A DNA stretch of 64,000 nt, from NCBI RefSeq assembly GCF_001458115.1, contig NZ_CZRP01000009.1:228113-292112 (forward strand), in the 5' to 3' direction. Made by a program: the position numbers and the translations under genes. The notes under the pieces were generated by a model that saw nothing but the letters and a program-made list of their open reading frames with translations, ran no database searches and had not been told where the DNA came from. The stretch's first letter is position 1. The number at the start of each line of letters is the position of its first letter. The DNA is from Gracilibacillus massiliensis (lineage in GTDB: Bacteria > Bacillota > Bacilli > Bacillales > Amphibacillaceae). Positions 17,700-25,782 of this stretch are shown here, piece by piece.

Positions 17700-18065
17700 C
17701 TATTTATTTTTGACTCGGATATAATGTGTAGAATACACTTTTTCCATATGAGGATTGCGACTTTTAGAAAATTGCAAAGTCTTCTTTGGTCCTTTCCCCC
17801 ATGATTTATATGTGGTAATTGATGGTTTGAGGTTTTGCTCTTTTGCAAACCTTTCTAATGTCTTTAACACATGGTTCAATTTCCCTAAATTTCCTGCAGC
17901 CACACGTTCTAAATATGTAATCTTTTTCATTCTCCAGTCTTTTACTTGCTTATCTGTAAGTCGTTCCATTTTGACCAAAAGATCAACCGGGCTGATATAG
18001 CCTTTCTCATGTAATAGCACCGGAGCATGGCGATAGACACTTTGTTCGATTTTTTTCTTGCTCAT
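17700..18065 (-). CDS. Conserved small basic protein of unknown function
   Basis: 121 residues, rich in Lys and Arg, with no signal or membrane segment. Distinctive blocks are HAPVLLHEKGYISPVDLLVKM, ITYLERVAAGNLGKLNHVL and YKSWGKGPKKTLQFSKS. I recall similar uncharacterised proteins in other Bacillaceae, which together with AAGGGTG before the ATG supports a real gene. The basic, helical character fits nucleic-acid binding, but nothing proves it. Confidence 0.6.
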   Translation of the reverse strand: MSKKKIEQSVYRHAPVLLHEKGYISPVDLLVKMERLTDKQVKDWRMKKITYLERVAAGNLGKLNHVLKTLERFAKEQNLKPSITTYKSWGKGPKKTLQFSKSRNPHMEKVYSTHYIRVKNK

Positions 18066-18119
18066 AGAACACCCTTCTTTACAATAAACTTTGCTTGTTG
18101 CATTGATCTTGAATATTGA

Positions 18120-18659
18120 TCATTGATAACCGTATGTCTCGCCCTTATCCAACTTTAAGGTGTGGTTATTTATAGATACTATACGATCATTTTCCCATTC
18201 CACTTTGGCTTCATCTGCATTATGTTCAAGATAAATTCTTTTTTTAAACCAAAGCGGACCGTTTAATTCTCCCCTTATACCAAATGAACCAGCTGCACCT
18301 GCGTTAAAACGATAAAAATCAATCGTGTAATTGTCATCGGTAGAACTTACTGTCTTTATGTATTCATTCGCTCCCATTGATGAAAAGAGGAGTGTAAATG
18401 AAACTATCAAGAATAATCCTATCGTTGTAAATGATGATAATATTATAGTGATCCAACTTCTTGTTTTTGTCCACCCATTTCTTTTATCTTTGAAGCCGAG
18501 AAAGCCTAAAATGAGAGCTATCAAACTAAGGAATAATAATATGTAATTTGGTGGGGCTAAAATCCAAGTGTTATTCAAATTCGAATACAATGAATAACCT
18601 GCTAATCCCACACAACTAATTATTAAACAAAAAGCCCAAATGTTATATTTTTTGTTCAT
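18120..18659 (-). CDS. DUF5412-like membrane protein
   Basis: 179 residues from the ATG at 18659, chosen because AAGGTGG lies 6 bases upstream; the open frame from 18737 adds unsupported residues. Three hydrophobic segments occupy the first ~100 residues. The C-terminal soluble part (YTIDFYRFNAGAAGSFGIRGEL; IYLEHNADEAKVEWENDRIVSINNHTLKL, split here into short reads) matches the DUF5412 pattern of a small beta-rich domain. Function unknown. Confidence 0.6.
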   Translation of the reverse strand: MNKKYNIWAFCLIISCVGLAGYSLYSNLNNTWILAPPNYILLFLSLIALILGFLGFKDKRNGWTKTRSWITIILSSFTTIGLFLIVSFTLLFSSMGANEYIKTVSSTDDNYTIDFYRFNAGAAGSFGIRGELNGPLWFKKRIYLEHNADEAKVEWENDRIVSINNHTLKLDKGETYGYQ

Positions 18660-18758
18660 CATTCTCCACCTTTTTAATCTTAATTTTCCTGATCTAAATC
18701 CAATTGTTGCCTTTCTATGTAATAAAAAAACCCTCACGTTTTAGAGAGAGTATATAGA

Positions 18759-19337
18759 TTAATTATTAAATGCTATTGTATTTACAAACAATTGATTGAG
18801 TGGTTTCGTAGTTATTGCAGATTGAATCATCGCATGCATGTAAGCTTCTCTGTCAATATTTTCGTAATGCCAAGTGATACCCCTTGATAAAGCAAAAGCG
18901 TGTATAAAAATACGAATTGTTCGCCCATTGCCTTCTCGAAATGGATGTAGTAAATTAAGCTCTGTTTTATAATATGCAAGGCGATCCGCTGCTTCTTCAA
19001 CTGATTTCCACGCTGGCTCATCATTTAACTCTGCAAATAAGCTAGTCGCATAACTGGCAACAAACTCAGCCTGGCAAAATCTCGTATTTCCTTTCGTTAA
19101 CTGCACATTGCGATATTCACCCGCAAATTTATAAACATCCTGAAACAAATGGAAATGAAGTTTTTTAAAGGACTGTTCCGAAAAAGTCTCCAAAAATTGC
19201 TTTTCACTAACAAGCTCTGCTGCGCGTGCTGCAAATGCGATTGCTTCCAAGTCTCTGAGTTCTTCTAAAGAAGAGACACCAAAAAGATTATTCTCCAATA
19301 AGTATCGATCATTATCTATTGATCTGTATTTATCCAT
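18759..19337 (-). CDS. Fic-domain protein, probable AMP/nucleotide transferase toxin
   Basis: 192 residues. The catalytic loop HPFREGNGRTIR contains every consensus residue of HxFx(D/E)GNGRxxR, with the flap and ARAAELVSEKQF helices before it. Fic enzymes transfer AMP or other nucleotide parts to target-protein hydroxyls. I see no inhibitory (S/T)xxxE(G/N) helix within the protein, so control is expected in trans, as in class I Fic systems. The start overlaps the stop of a 55-residue upstream gene by 8 bases, the place usually taken by the antitoxin. Confidence 0.85.
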   Translation of the reverse strand: MDKYRSIDNDRYLLENNLFGVSSLEELRDLEAIAFAARAAELVSEKQFLETFSEQSFKKLHFHLFQDVYKFAGEYRNVQLTKGNTRFCQAEFVASYATSLFAELNDEPAWKSVEEAADRLAYYKTELNLLHPFREGNGRTIRIFIHAFALSRGITWHYENIDREAYMHAMIQSAITTKPLNQLFVNTIAFNN

Positions 19338-19497
19338 TTTGATATATTTCCTTTAAAGCACCAACTGTAATCTGTTGACCAGAATTAATAAATTCCAACA
19401 ACCTCTGCTGCCTCTTAGATGAAATATCTAATTCCTCGATATGCAAGTTATGCATAATGCGCTTAAATTCGACCGAATCAACCGTTAGCTTACGCAT
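19330..19497 (-). CDS. Small protein directly upstream of fic, candidate antitoxin
   Basis: 55 residues from ATG at 19497, with GAAGGGAG 6 bases upstream; it ends MRKLTVDSVEFKRIM... to IYQNG at 19330 and overlaps the fic start by 8 bases. It is mostly helical and charged. Class I Fic toxins (VbhT) and Escherichia coli Fic are preceded by similarly small genes (vbhA, yhfG). The canonical inhibitory (S/T)xxxE(G/N) motif is not evident, so the antitoxin role rests on position only. Confidence 0.55.
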   Translation of the reverse strand: MRKLTVDSVEFKRIMHNLHIEELDISSKRQQRLLEFINSGQQITVGALKEIYQNG

Positions 19498-19726
19498 GAC
19501 AAGCTCCCTTCCGAAAAGATCTCACTCCCTTATTATACCACAAAAAACGCATAATAACAGTGATCAGAGGGAATGAACTCACTATGTCATGTCTGTTTCA
19601 AGGAGGTTGCAATTTTGTACCTGCTTTGTGCATACTATAATTTTCACAAGTAAAATATCCAATGCATTATCTCCTTAGATATGGTAATATAAGAGAGATT
19701 TTCAAACTGAAAACGGAAGTGATAAA

Positions 19727-20698
19727 ATGAATAAAAAAGTTTGGGCCTTATTTGTGTTTTCATTTATTATTCTTTCAGGCTGTAGCTTTTTCGATGCAGA
19801 TCCTGATTTTTCAAGAGAAAAATATGATAAATGGTATGAAAAGGAACAGTATGAATTGGCTTTAGAAGATGTGGATCAACAATTGGAAAAATACCCTGAC
19901 GATCCAAAACTGTATAATGAAAAAGGCCATGTGCTAAATTTGATGGGGCAATATGAAGAAGCAATACACCCCCTAGACAAAGCAATTGAACTAGAGAACC
20001 AAATGGATAGTGCATTCAATAACAAGGCTTTGTCATTAAATGAACTAGGCGAATACGAACAAGCGATTGTCGCTGCACAAAAAGCGATTGATATTAGCGA
20101 TAAAGAACCAGAGCAATTTATCAACATGGGAAATGCTCATTTCTCGCTTGAAAGGTACGAAAAAGCCCTAGATTATTATAATAAAGCTTTAGAGATTGAT
20201 GCCAGTACACCTTTTGCTCTATATGGAAAAGGAGTTTCACTTTACTTCTTATCCGAAGATGAAAAGGCAATCCCTTATTTAGAACAATACATAAAAGCAG
20301 AACCCGCAGATATTGACGCGCTATGGTACCTTGTCTATCTCCATGATTCATTAGGGGAATTTAATGATACGATTCCATATTTGGACAAAATTATGGAGCT
20401 TAACTCAGAACAATCATTAAATGCTTTAGATTATAAAGGTTTAATGCTTACATATGCCGGTAATTTCAAAGAAGCTGAAGAAATCTATAACACTATTATT
20501 GAGCAATTTCCAAATGAAGCTATTGGATACTACGGAAAAGGTGTAGCACTTGTTCAACAAGGAGAGACCGATCAAGGTTTGGAGGAATTAGCTAGATCGA
20601 TAGAATTAGAAGATACACTAAGAGAGACAGCATATAATGATCCTTTGTTATCCACTATTTATAATAATGAGACGTTTATGGAGTTGACAGCGTATTAA
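19727..20698 (+). CDS. TPR-repeat lipoprotein
   Basis: 323 residues. Lipobox LSGC places the lipidated Cys near residue 19. Residues ~30-300 are about seven to eight tetratricopeptide repeats, e.g. AFNNKALSLNELGEYEQAIVAAQKAID and QFINMGNAHFSLERYEKALDYYNKALE. It would be anchored on the outer face of the membrane as a protein-protein interaction scaffold. GGAAGTG precedes the ATG, and a terminator follows, so it is a single-gene unit. Partner unknown. Confidence 0.85.
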   Translation: MNKKVWALFVFSFIILSGCSFFDADPDFSREKYDKWYEKEQYELALEDVDQQLEKYPDDPKLYNEKGHVLNLMGQYEEAIHPLDKAIELENQMDSAFNNKALSLNELGEYEQAIVAAQKAIDISDKEPEQFINMGNAHFSLERYEKALDYYNKALEIDASTPFALYGKGVSLYFLSEDEKAIPYLEQYIKAEPADIDALWYLVYLHDSLGEFNDTIPYLDKIMELNSEQSLNALDYKGLMLTYAGNFKEAEEIYNTIIEQFPNEAIGYYGKGVALVQQGETDQGLEELARSIELEDTLRETAYNDPLLSTIYNNETFMELTAY

Positions 20699-20718
20699 TA
20701 ATAATTACAGGAGATTAT

Positions 20719-20764
20719 TCCTTATTGCGCTAAAGCCCCATTGACGCAATAAGGAGTTTTTTTC
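20719..20764 (+). terminator. Rho-independent terminator of the TPR lipoprotein gene
   Basis: TCCTTATTGCG (20719-20729) pairs with CGCAATAAGGA (20745-20755), followed by GTTTTTTT. Confidence 0.85.
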
Positions 20765-20966
20765 TTCTTAAGATCATAATTTGAATAAAAATACATGTTT
20801 AATAAAAGAGAATTTCACATTTCAACCGTCCATAACGTCCTATGAAGTACTAGCAATTACATTCGCTTTATTTGAATCAGCTTATCTCAGGTTTAAGTTA
20901 AAACTTTAATTCAACACGTTCACTAATCGTTTTGCTTGTATCTATTCTTATCAAAAGCAAAAGGAA

Positions 20967-21576
20967 TCATTGATTAAAATCACTAAACTCATATTGTGGC
21001 AACGTAATCTTAAATGTTGTTCCGCTTGCACTGCTTTCTTTCACCTTTATTTCTCCTCGGTGTTCAAAAATGATCTTTCTTACAAACGGAAGACCTACTC
21101 CCATTCCCTCTTCCTTAGACGAAATAAGCGGATCGAAAATAAGTTCAAAATTCTCTTGTTGTATTCCTTCACCTGTATCAGATATTTCAATGATGATATG
21201 GTCCCATTTTATGTCTGTTACAATTTCAATTTTATTAGATGTATTTTGCGATTCAAAAGATTCTATACTGTTTTTAATTAAATTAACAAATACTTGTTTT
21301 ATGTAGGCCTCGTTCACATAAGCTTTTAAAGGCTTATACTTTTTTGAAATGCAAGATTTATATTATATTTCCTTAATCTCTCAGATGTTATTTCAATCGA
21401 ATCGTCAATAATAGTATTTAAATCAGACATTTTAAATGCTATCGATTTTTTATTAATGTATTCTCTATAATTTTCAGTCAAATCCTCTAATTGTTTTGAT
21501 GCCTTTTGGATTCTCATTACTTTTTCTATACTTTTTTCTGATAAATCATCTGTTCCTTGTAGCATTTGAGAATAGG
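20967..21576 (-). pseudogene. Sensor histidine kinase remnant, 5'-truncated and frameshifted
   Basis: Two reading frames encode one kinase C-terminus. 21326-21565 encodes part of the dimerisation helices (KVMRIQKASKQLEDLTENYREYI). 20967-21317 encodes the HATPase domain with N box (KQVFVNLIKNSIES), G1 (DTGEGI) and G2 (GMGVGLPFV). They differ by one frame; a one-base change in the A-run near 21343-21348 would join them (reading through PLKAYVNEAY). The phosphoacceptor His and all sensor regions are missing: upstream of ~21577 the DNA becomes the beginning of a lacI-type gene. It cannot make an active kinase. Confidence 0.75.
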
Positions 21577-21648
21577 ATTATTTAAGTAATGTGATACCGT
21601 AGCAATCGAAACACCAGCCTCATTTGCAACGTCTTTAATCGTAGCCAA
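21577..21648 (-). pseudogene. 5' fragment of a LacI-type regulator gene
   Basis: From a TTG at 21648 preceded by GGAGGAG, the first 24 codons (ATIKDVANEAGVSIATVSHY, then LNN) equal the start of the complete regulator at 52151-54160. At ~21577 the match stops and kinase DNA follows in another frame, so the fragment ends ~16 codons later at a stop. A helix-turn-helix alone would not bind stably. Confidence 0.8.
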
Positions 21649-21985
21649 TATATTCTCCTCCTTTTTACGTAAATTTTTGAAAGGATTTTACTATTTTTTG
21701 AGTTATAAGTCAATTTTTCGTATTGATGCGCGAATTTTTTAACTAAAAACACCCAATAATATCAAAGTTGGATTTGTGTCCCCAACATTAATCTTTTTAC
21801 CTCCCCAAATTCCTCTCAATTTTGTCACGCTTGTTTCTCACCCTTTTTCCCAAACAAAAAAAGAATCGAGAAACTGTACAAGTTGTACGTTCTCGATTCT
21901 GATAAGCACCACCATAAAGTTCATACATAAATGGTTTACCGCTGCCCCTTATTTGTAAAACTTACTTACATTTTTGTAAGAGAGA
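21577..21985. repeat. Left copy of ~410-bp direct repeat (lacI 5' end plus upstream region)
   Basis: By eye about nine in ten bases match 54089-54498 in the same orientation. The block has the regulator's first codons, its ribosome site, the TTTACGTAAA palindrome (21664-21673), and ~300 bp of upstream DNA including a hairpin around 21872-21900 (AGAATCGAGAA with TTCTCGATTCT). Confidence 0.85.
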
Positions 21986-21988
21986 GTT

Positions 21989-22007
21989 ACAGGGGACAAT
22001 CCCCTGT
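21989..22007. repeat. Small palindrome at the edge of the direct repeat
   Basis: ACAGGGGA (21989-21996), CAA, TCCCCTGT (22000-22007). A related GAGTTACAGGGAGACA stretch occurs just before glmS (54925-54940), so this is probably a short dispersed intergenic repeat. Confidence 0.5.
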
Positions 22008-22039
22008 AGCTTTAAAATAAAGTTTGATAAAATGTTTGC

Positions 22040-22072
22040 TTTTAAGTGCTTTCTAATCTAAAACAAAAAGAG
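22040..22072. repeat. 33-bp direct repeat, left copy, abutting IS66
   Basis: Identical over all 33 bases to 27946-27978. This copy ends at the base before the IS66 left end (GTAAGCGT at 22073). Confidence 0.85.
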
Positions 22073-22125
22073 GTAAGCGTAAGATAGTCCACACCTAGAA
22101 ATTAGATGTGGACTTATTGTATGCT

Positions 22126-22356
22126 TTATTTAGTTTCATTAGGAACGTAGCACTCTTGCGGCAAAGTCTTGGACCAAGGTAGGAGAGTAGCTACTTTATC
22201 TTTATTTGTTGTATCCATATTGGGAAGAACTTCAAAAAGATAGCGCAAATAATGAAATGGATTTAATCCATTTTCTTTCGCTGTCTCCACAACGCTGTAT
22301 GTAATGGCACTAGCTTTTGCACCTTTTATGGTATTGCTGAAAAGCCAGGCCTTGCG
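22126..22356 (-). pseudogene. tnpC: IS66 tnpC, 3' part
   Basis: 77 codons including stop: starts at the shared Arg codon and reads KAWLFSNTIKGAKASA, SVVETAKENGLNPFHYL and LLPWSKTLP, the C-terminal blocks of IS66 TnpC. Joined to 25779-27125 at the duplicated TTGCGG it restores an uninterrupted ~524-residue protein (IGR followed by KAWLFSN). Confidence 0.88.
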
Positions 22357-22390
22357 GTTATGTACTTAAACACATAACCGCAATTATGTG
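22352..22390. other. Left attachment region of the RIT-type element
   Basis: TTGCGG (22352-22357) is also found at the right junction (25777-25782) and is probably the 6-base crossover. It is followed by a 20-base segment with inverted ends (TTATGT...ACATAA, 22358-22377), then CCGCAA (the reverse of TTGCGG), then TTATGTG. CACATAA, 6 bases, TTATGTG (22371-22390) has the form of a tyrosine-recombinase core site. Confidence 0.6.
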
Positions 22391-22407
22391 CTGAACCTAG
22401 TTATGTG
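22378..22407. repeat. Terminal inverted repeat, left
   Basis: 30 bases that are the exact reverse complement of 25753-25782. Contains two direct TTATGTG units 17 bases apart (22384, 22401). A third, inverted unit (TCAACACATAA) lies at 22467-22477. Confidence 0.85.
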
Positions 22408-22485
22408 CTGAGTTTATTACCGGGGGTAAAAAGTGCTTTTAAAGCAACGACTTTCTTTATTATAACTCAACACATAACATGTTCA

Positions 22486-23502
22486 TTATAATGATTTCAA
22501 AAACTGAAGGATATCATCAGTAGCATGATATCTATTGTCAGCTGCATTCGAATCTGGTTCATGTAGTTTGTTTAGCGCACGTTCTTTTAATTTTATATCA
22601 GCTACCATATATTTGTGTGTAGTTTCAATACTCTCGTGTCCAAGCCATATAGCAATTGTTGAAATATCAATACCTGATTGCAACAGGCTCATTGCAGTCG
22701 AATGCCGGAATACATGTGGAGTTACTGATTTATTTTTTAAAGATAGACAATTGGTAGCTGCTCTCTTAACAATGCAATCTATTCTGTAACGTACCCCAGA
22801 TCGTGTTAAATGCTTTACATTTCTGCCAGATAACAAATAGTCATTGTCTTTAATTCCATTCTCATGCATAAAATCAGAAATACATTTTGTTGTCGTTTGC
22901 CATAAAGGAACGACTCGTTGCTTTCTTCCTTTTCCCATAATTCGTAAATGGCATTTTCCATTATCGGAAAAATGAGCATCTTTCCCTTGTATCGATATCA
23001 TTTCCGAAACCCGCATCCCTGAATTATAAAGGAGAAGCAACATAAGATAATCACGTCTTCCTTCAGGATTCTTTGTTTCGCAAGTATTAAGTAATATATC
23101 CATTTCCTCTTTAGTGAGATAGCAGATTTCTTTCTTTTCTACCTTTCGAAAGGGTATCGCCTTAATTTTTCTTACAGTCCCTGAATATTCCGGGCATTCG
23201 TAGGATACATACTCCATAAATGATTTTATTGCTGCTAGCCTATTATTTACTGTCCTAAATGTGTTTCTTCGATTATTCTCAAGGTAATGCAAGAATCTAA
23301 TAATAGCATCTGCATCTATTGCTTCCATGCTTATTGAAATTGCTTTAACGCCATGTTCTTCGTTCATATACTTTAAAAGAATACGAAATGTATCCTTATA
23401 CGCTTGGATAGTAGAAGGAGATACTTTCTTCTGACCCATCATCCATTTTAGGAAAAAGTTTTGAAGTAGCTCTTGGAAATCATTATTTTTCATCACTGAC
23501 AC
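22486..23502 (-). CDS. Tyrosine recombinase, third of the RIT trio
   Basis: 338 residues: SAM-like N-terminal DNA-binding domain (~5-105) and phage-integrase catalytic domain. The catalytic residues are visible: Arg in NSGMRVSEM, His-x-x-Arg in HVFRHSTAMSL, His in WLGHESIETTHKY, whose Tyr is the nucleophile. It overlaps the preceding recombinase by 10 bases. With the other two it would move the element by site-specific recombination at the TTATGTG-bearing ends. Full length, so probably functional. Confidence 0.88.
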   Translation of the reverse strand: MSVMKNNDFQELLQNFFLKWMMGQKKVSPSTIQAYKDTFRILLKYMNEEHGVKAISISMEAIDADAIIRFLHYLENNRRNTFRTVNNRLAAIKSFMEYVSYECPEYSGTVRKIKAIPFRKVEKKEICYLTKEEMDILLNTCETKNPEGRRDYLMLLLLYNSGMRVSEMISIQGKDAHFSDNGKCHLRIMGKGRKQRVVPLWQTTTKCISDFMHENGIKDNDYLLSGRNVKHLTRSGVRYRIDCIVKRAATNCLSLKNKSVTPHVFRHSTAMSLLQSGIDISTIAIWLGHESIETTHKYMVADIKLKERALNKLHEPDSNAADNRYHATDDILQFLKSL

Positions 23503-24443
23503 CCTCCCTCATAGAAGAATTCTTCAAAATTCCTAGAAGTAAGTTGTAATAACTCGGGTGTTCCCGTAAGATACCAATAGGTATCTGCTACTTTTACATG
23601 GCCGAGATAGGTGGAGAGGTATATTATCTTCCTATCTATGTTTATACCATTATTAAGCCAGCGCAGCAGTGTGTTACATGCAAAAGTATGACGAAAATCA
23701 TATAATCTTGGGGGACGTCTATCCCATTCATTTTTATCTATCAGGATCTGATCTCTGATTACTTGTAATGCACTTTCAAAATTACGTAATACCAGTTTGC
23801 GACTGCCTGTTGTAATAAGGAAATGTAGATCTGAAAAATCTCTTCTTAGATTATCTCTATCATTTACATATGACCTTAGTTTTGAAATGGCTGTCTCATG
23901 AATAGGGATAATACGGCTTTTTGAAAACTTGGTCTCCCTTATGGTAATTAAGCCATCATTAAAATCAACATCGTCGTCCATTAATTGACATACTTCATTT
24001 GGACGCATCCCTGTAGACCATAAAAGGCCAATTGCAGTTGAGATGGTCTTACATCTAAGACCATCAGGTGCATATAAATTCAACGATGCTTGCATTAAAA
24101 TGCATATTTCTTGTTCAGTAAAGATGTAAGGGGTTGTCCGACCATGACATTTTCCAAACATCCCGTTTGGAGGTATTTGTGCCATAGGATCGAAAACACT
24201 AATATACTTTGCAAACGTTCGGATTGTCTCCATTCTTCTTGCCATATACCATTGCGAATAATTTGGTTTAAGAGTAGCCCATTGGAACGCAATATCTTTG
24301 GTTAACGAGCCCTCATATCCTATTGAGACAGTATATGACGCAAAACGTCTTAATTCTTGGGATTCTATTTTAATCTGATATCCAAGGGCTTTTTTATAGG
24401 AAATGTACTTTTCAATTTGCCTTGAAATGAGGTTATTATTCAT
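23493..24443 (-). CDS. Tyrosine recombinase, second of the RIT trio
   Basis: 316 residues. N-terminal core-binding domain, then the catalytic domain: Arg in STGMRPNEVCQL, YDFRHTFACNTLL (His and Arg), YLGHVKVADTYWYL (His and Tyr). The insertion NGINIDRKIIYLSTYLGH is longer than in ordinary XerC/D proteins, usual in the middle RIT recombinase. ATGA overlap (24440-24443) with the first gene indicates coupled translation of the trio. Confidence 0.88.
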   Translation of the reverse strand: MNNNLISRQIEKYISYKKALGYQIKIESQELRRFASYTVSIGYEGSLTKDIAFQWATLKPNYSQWYMARRMETIRTFAKYISVFDPMAQIPPNGMFGKCHGRTTPYIFTEQEICILMQASLNLYAPDGLRCKTISTAIGLLWSTGMRPNEVCQLMDDDVDFNDGLITIRETKFSKSRIIPIHETAISKLRSYVNDRDNLRRDFSDLHFLITTGSRKLVLRNFESALQVIRDQILIDKNEWDRRPPRLYDFRHTFACNTLLRWLNNGINIDRKIIYLSTYLGHVKVADTYWYLTGTPELLQLTSRNFEEFFYEGGCQ

Positions 24444-25639
24444 GTTCTCACCTCTGGCCAGATTCCAGCCACATCCTGTAACTCCGTAAAGTTTATCTTC
24501 GTATAAATACTGGTAGTTTCAATAGATTCGTGGCCTAGAATATCTGCAATCATCTTTAAGTCCACACCATTATTGATCATTTCTTTTGCAGCTGTATGTC
24601 TTAGCATATGAGTACCTGTGAAATTTTCTATTCCGGCTCGAATAGCAGCCCTTCTTACAGTATTTCGAACTTGGGAGGTTCCCATTGGTTGCCCTAGTTC
24701 TTTTTTAAATCTCACAAATAAAATTCTTTCTTGGGTATCTGGACGTGAATGTAATAAGTATTTTTCAATAGTTTTACCTGTAACGACGTGGAGTGGAAGA
24801 CTCCTTTCGGAGTTTGTTTTTGTTTGTCTAATGGTTACAGTTCCCTCCAACCACTCAAAGTCATTCAATGAAAGTCTTGCCACTTCCGAACAGCGAAGAC
24901 CTAAATCTTTTAAACAGCGTGCAATTGCGTAGTCGCGAATTCCAGTTGGATTTGATTGATCATATGCTGCTAAAAGAGCATTTGTTTCTAAATCAGTAAG
25001 ATATTTTGAGATACCTGCCTGTTTCCAAACAGGAGAAGTCATTGGTAATTTCAGTATTTTATCAAATTTTACACCATCATTGAATTCAAGGAATCTTACA
25101 TAACTTCTAATTCTGACTATAATAGTTTTCCTCGTTACATTTGAAACATGACGAAGCGTGTTAGTCAGGTATACTCTAACATGGTCAACAGTTATCTTTT
25201 CAGGAGAAAAATCTTTTTTTGGAAAACAACAATATAAAAATATTTTTACTGCATTGCATTGAGAAACAATCGTACTATCGCTTAGTTTAGCTACTTCGGT
25301 TAAATACTTTCGAAACCTTTCTATCTCAGCTTCAATAGACATATCCACATCAAAATCAGATAGGTTTAACCGTCTAAAAATCTTGTTACCACTAAGAAAA
25401 TAATAATATGCATGGAGAGCAGCTTGAATTGTACTTTTCTGGGACGATAACGGGGTGTTCTTTAAATATTTCGATATAACTTGCTTTAATTCCTCATAAT
25501 CTGTCCATTGAACAGAATACGTATCTTTGTATTTTAAAAATTCCTTTGCCTTTCTTATGTACTGCCCAATAACGAGATTGGAATAGCCATTCTTAACAAG
25601 ATGTTTTTCAAAATTAACGATTTGGATTTCATTGCACAT
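24440..25639 (-). CDS. Tyrosine recombinase, first of the RIT trio
   Basis: 399 residues; ATG at 25639 is preferred over 25645 because AGGAG lies 9 bases upstream of it and only 3 upstream of the other. Catalytic residues: Arg in DLGLRCSEVARLSL, HMLRHTAAKEM (His, Arg), ILGHESIETTSIYTKI (His, Tyr). It is the longest of the trio, as in other RIT elements, with an extended N-terminal region of ~180 residues. All three genes look intact. Confidence 0.88.
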   Translation of the reverse strand: MCNEIQIVNFEKHLVKNGYSNLVIGQYIRKAKEFLKYKDTYSVQWTDYEELKQVISKYLKNTPLSSQKSTIQAALHAYYYFLSGNKIFRRLNLSDFDVDMSIEAEIERFRKYLTEVAKLSDSTIVSQCNAVKIFLYCCFPKKDFSPEKITVDHVRVYLTNTLRHVSNVTRKTIIVRIRSYVRFLEFNDGVKFDKILKLPMTSPVWKQAGISKYLTDLETNALLAAYDQSNPTGIRDYAIARCLKDLGLRCSEVARLSLNDFEWLEGTVTIRQTKTNSERSLPLHVVTGKTIEKYLLHSRPDTQERILFVRFKKELGQPMGTSQVRNTVRRAAIRAGIENFTGTHMLRHTAAKEMINNGVDLKMIADILGHESIETTSIYTKINFTELQDVAGIWPEVRT

Positions 25640-25752
25640 AAGCATTGACTCCTTTTATTTTTATTATTGCCAAAAGAAGTAATACTTATATTGTTATGTG
25701 CTGAAATTAGAAGAATTGTTTCACACTGTAACAGTTTTGTACTTATGTTAAA

Positions 25753-25782
25753 CACATAACTAGGTTCAGCACATAATTGCGG
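25753..25782. repeat. Terminal inverted repeat, right
   Basis: Exact reverse complement of 22378-22407, with CACATAA units at 25753 and 25770, again 17 bases apart. A third, opposite unit (TTATGTGCTGA) lies at 25694-25704, mirroring the left end. Confidence 0.85.

Larger units (their letters stand above)
22358..25776 (-). mobile_element. RIT-type element (recombinases in trio) inserted in IS66 tnpC
   Basis: About 3.42 kb holding only three overlapping tyrosine recombinase genes, bounded by inverted ends and a repeated 6-base sequence. Removing it with one TTGCGG copy restores tnpC exactly. Three tandem integrases of ~400, ~316 and ~338 residues are the defining content of RIT elements; Tn554-like tnpABC sets differ in having a non-recombinase third gene and cargo. 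No cargo is seen here. Confidence 0.82.

Noticed and set aside
22486..25639. Interpretation of the recombinase trio as Tn554-type tnpABC or as an integrated phage
   Set aside because: All three genes encode tyrosine recombinases, with no cargo or phage genes, and the ends are short inverted repeats, which fits RIT better.
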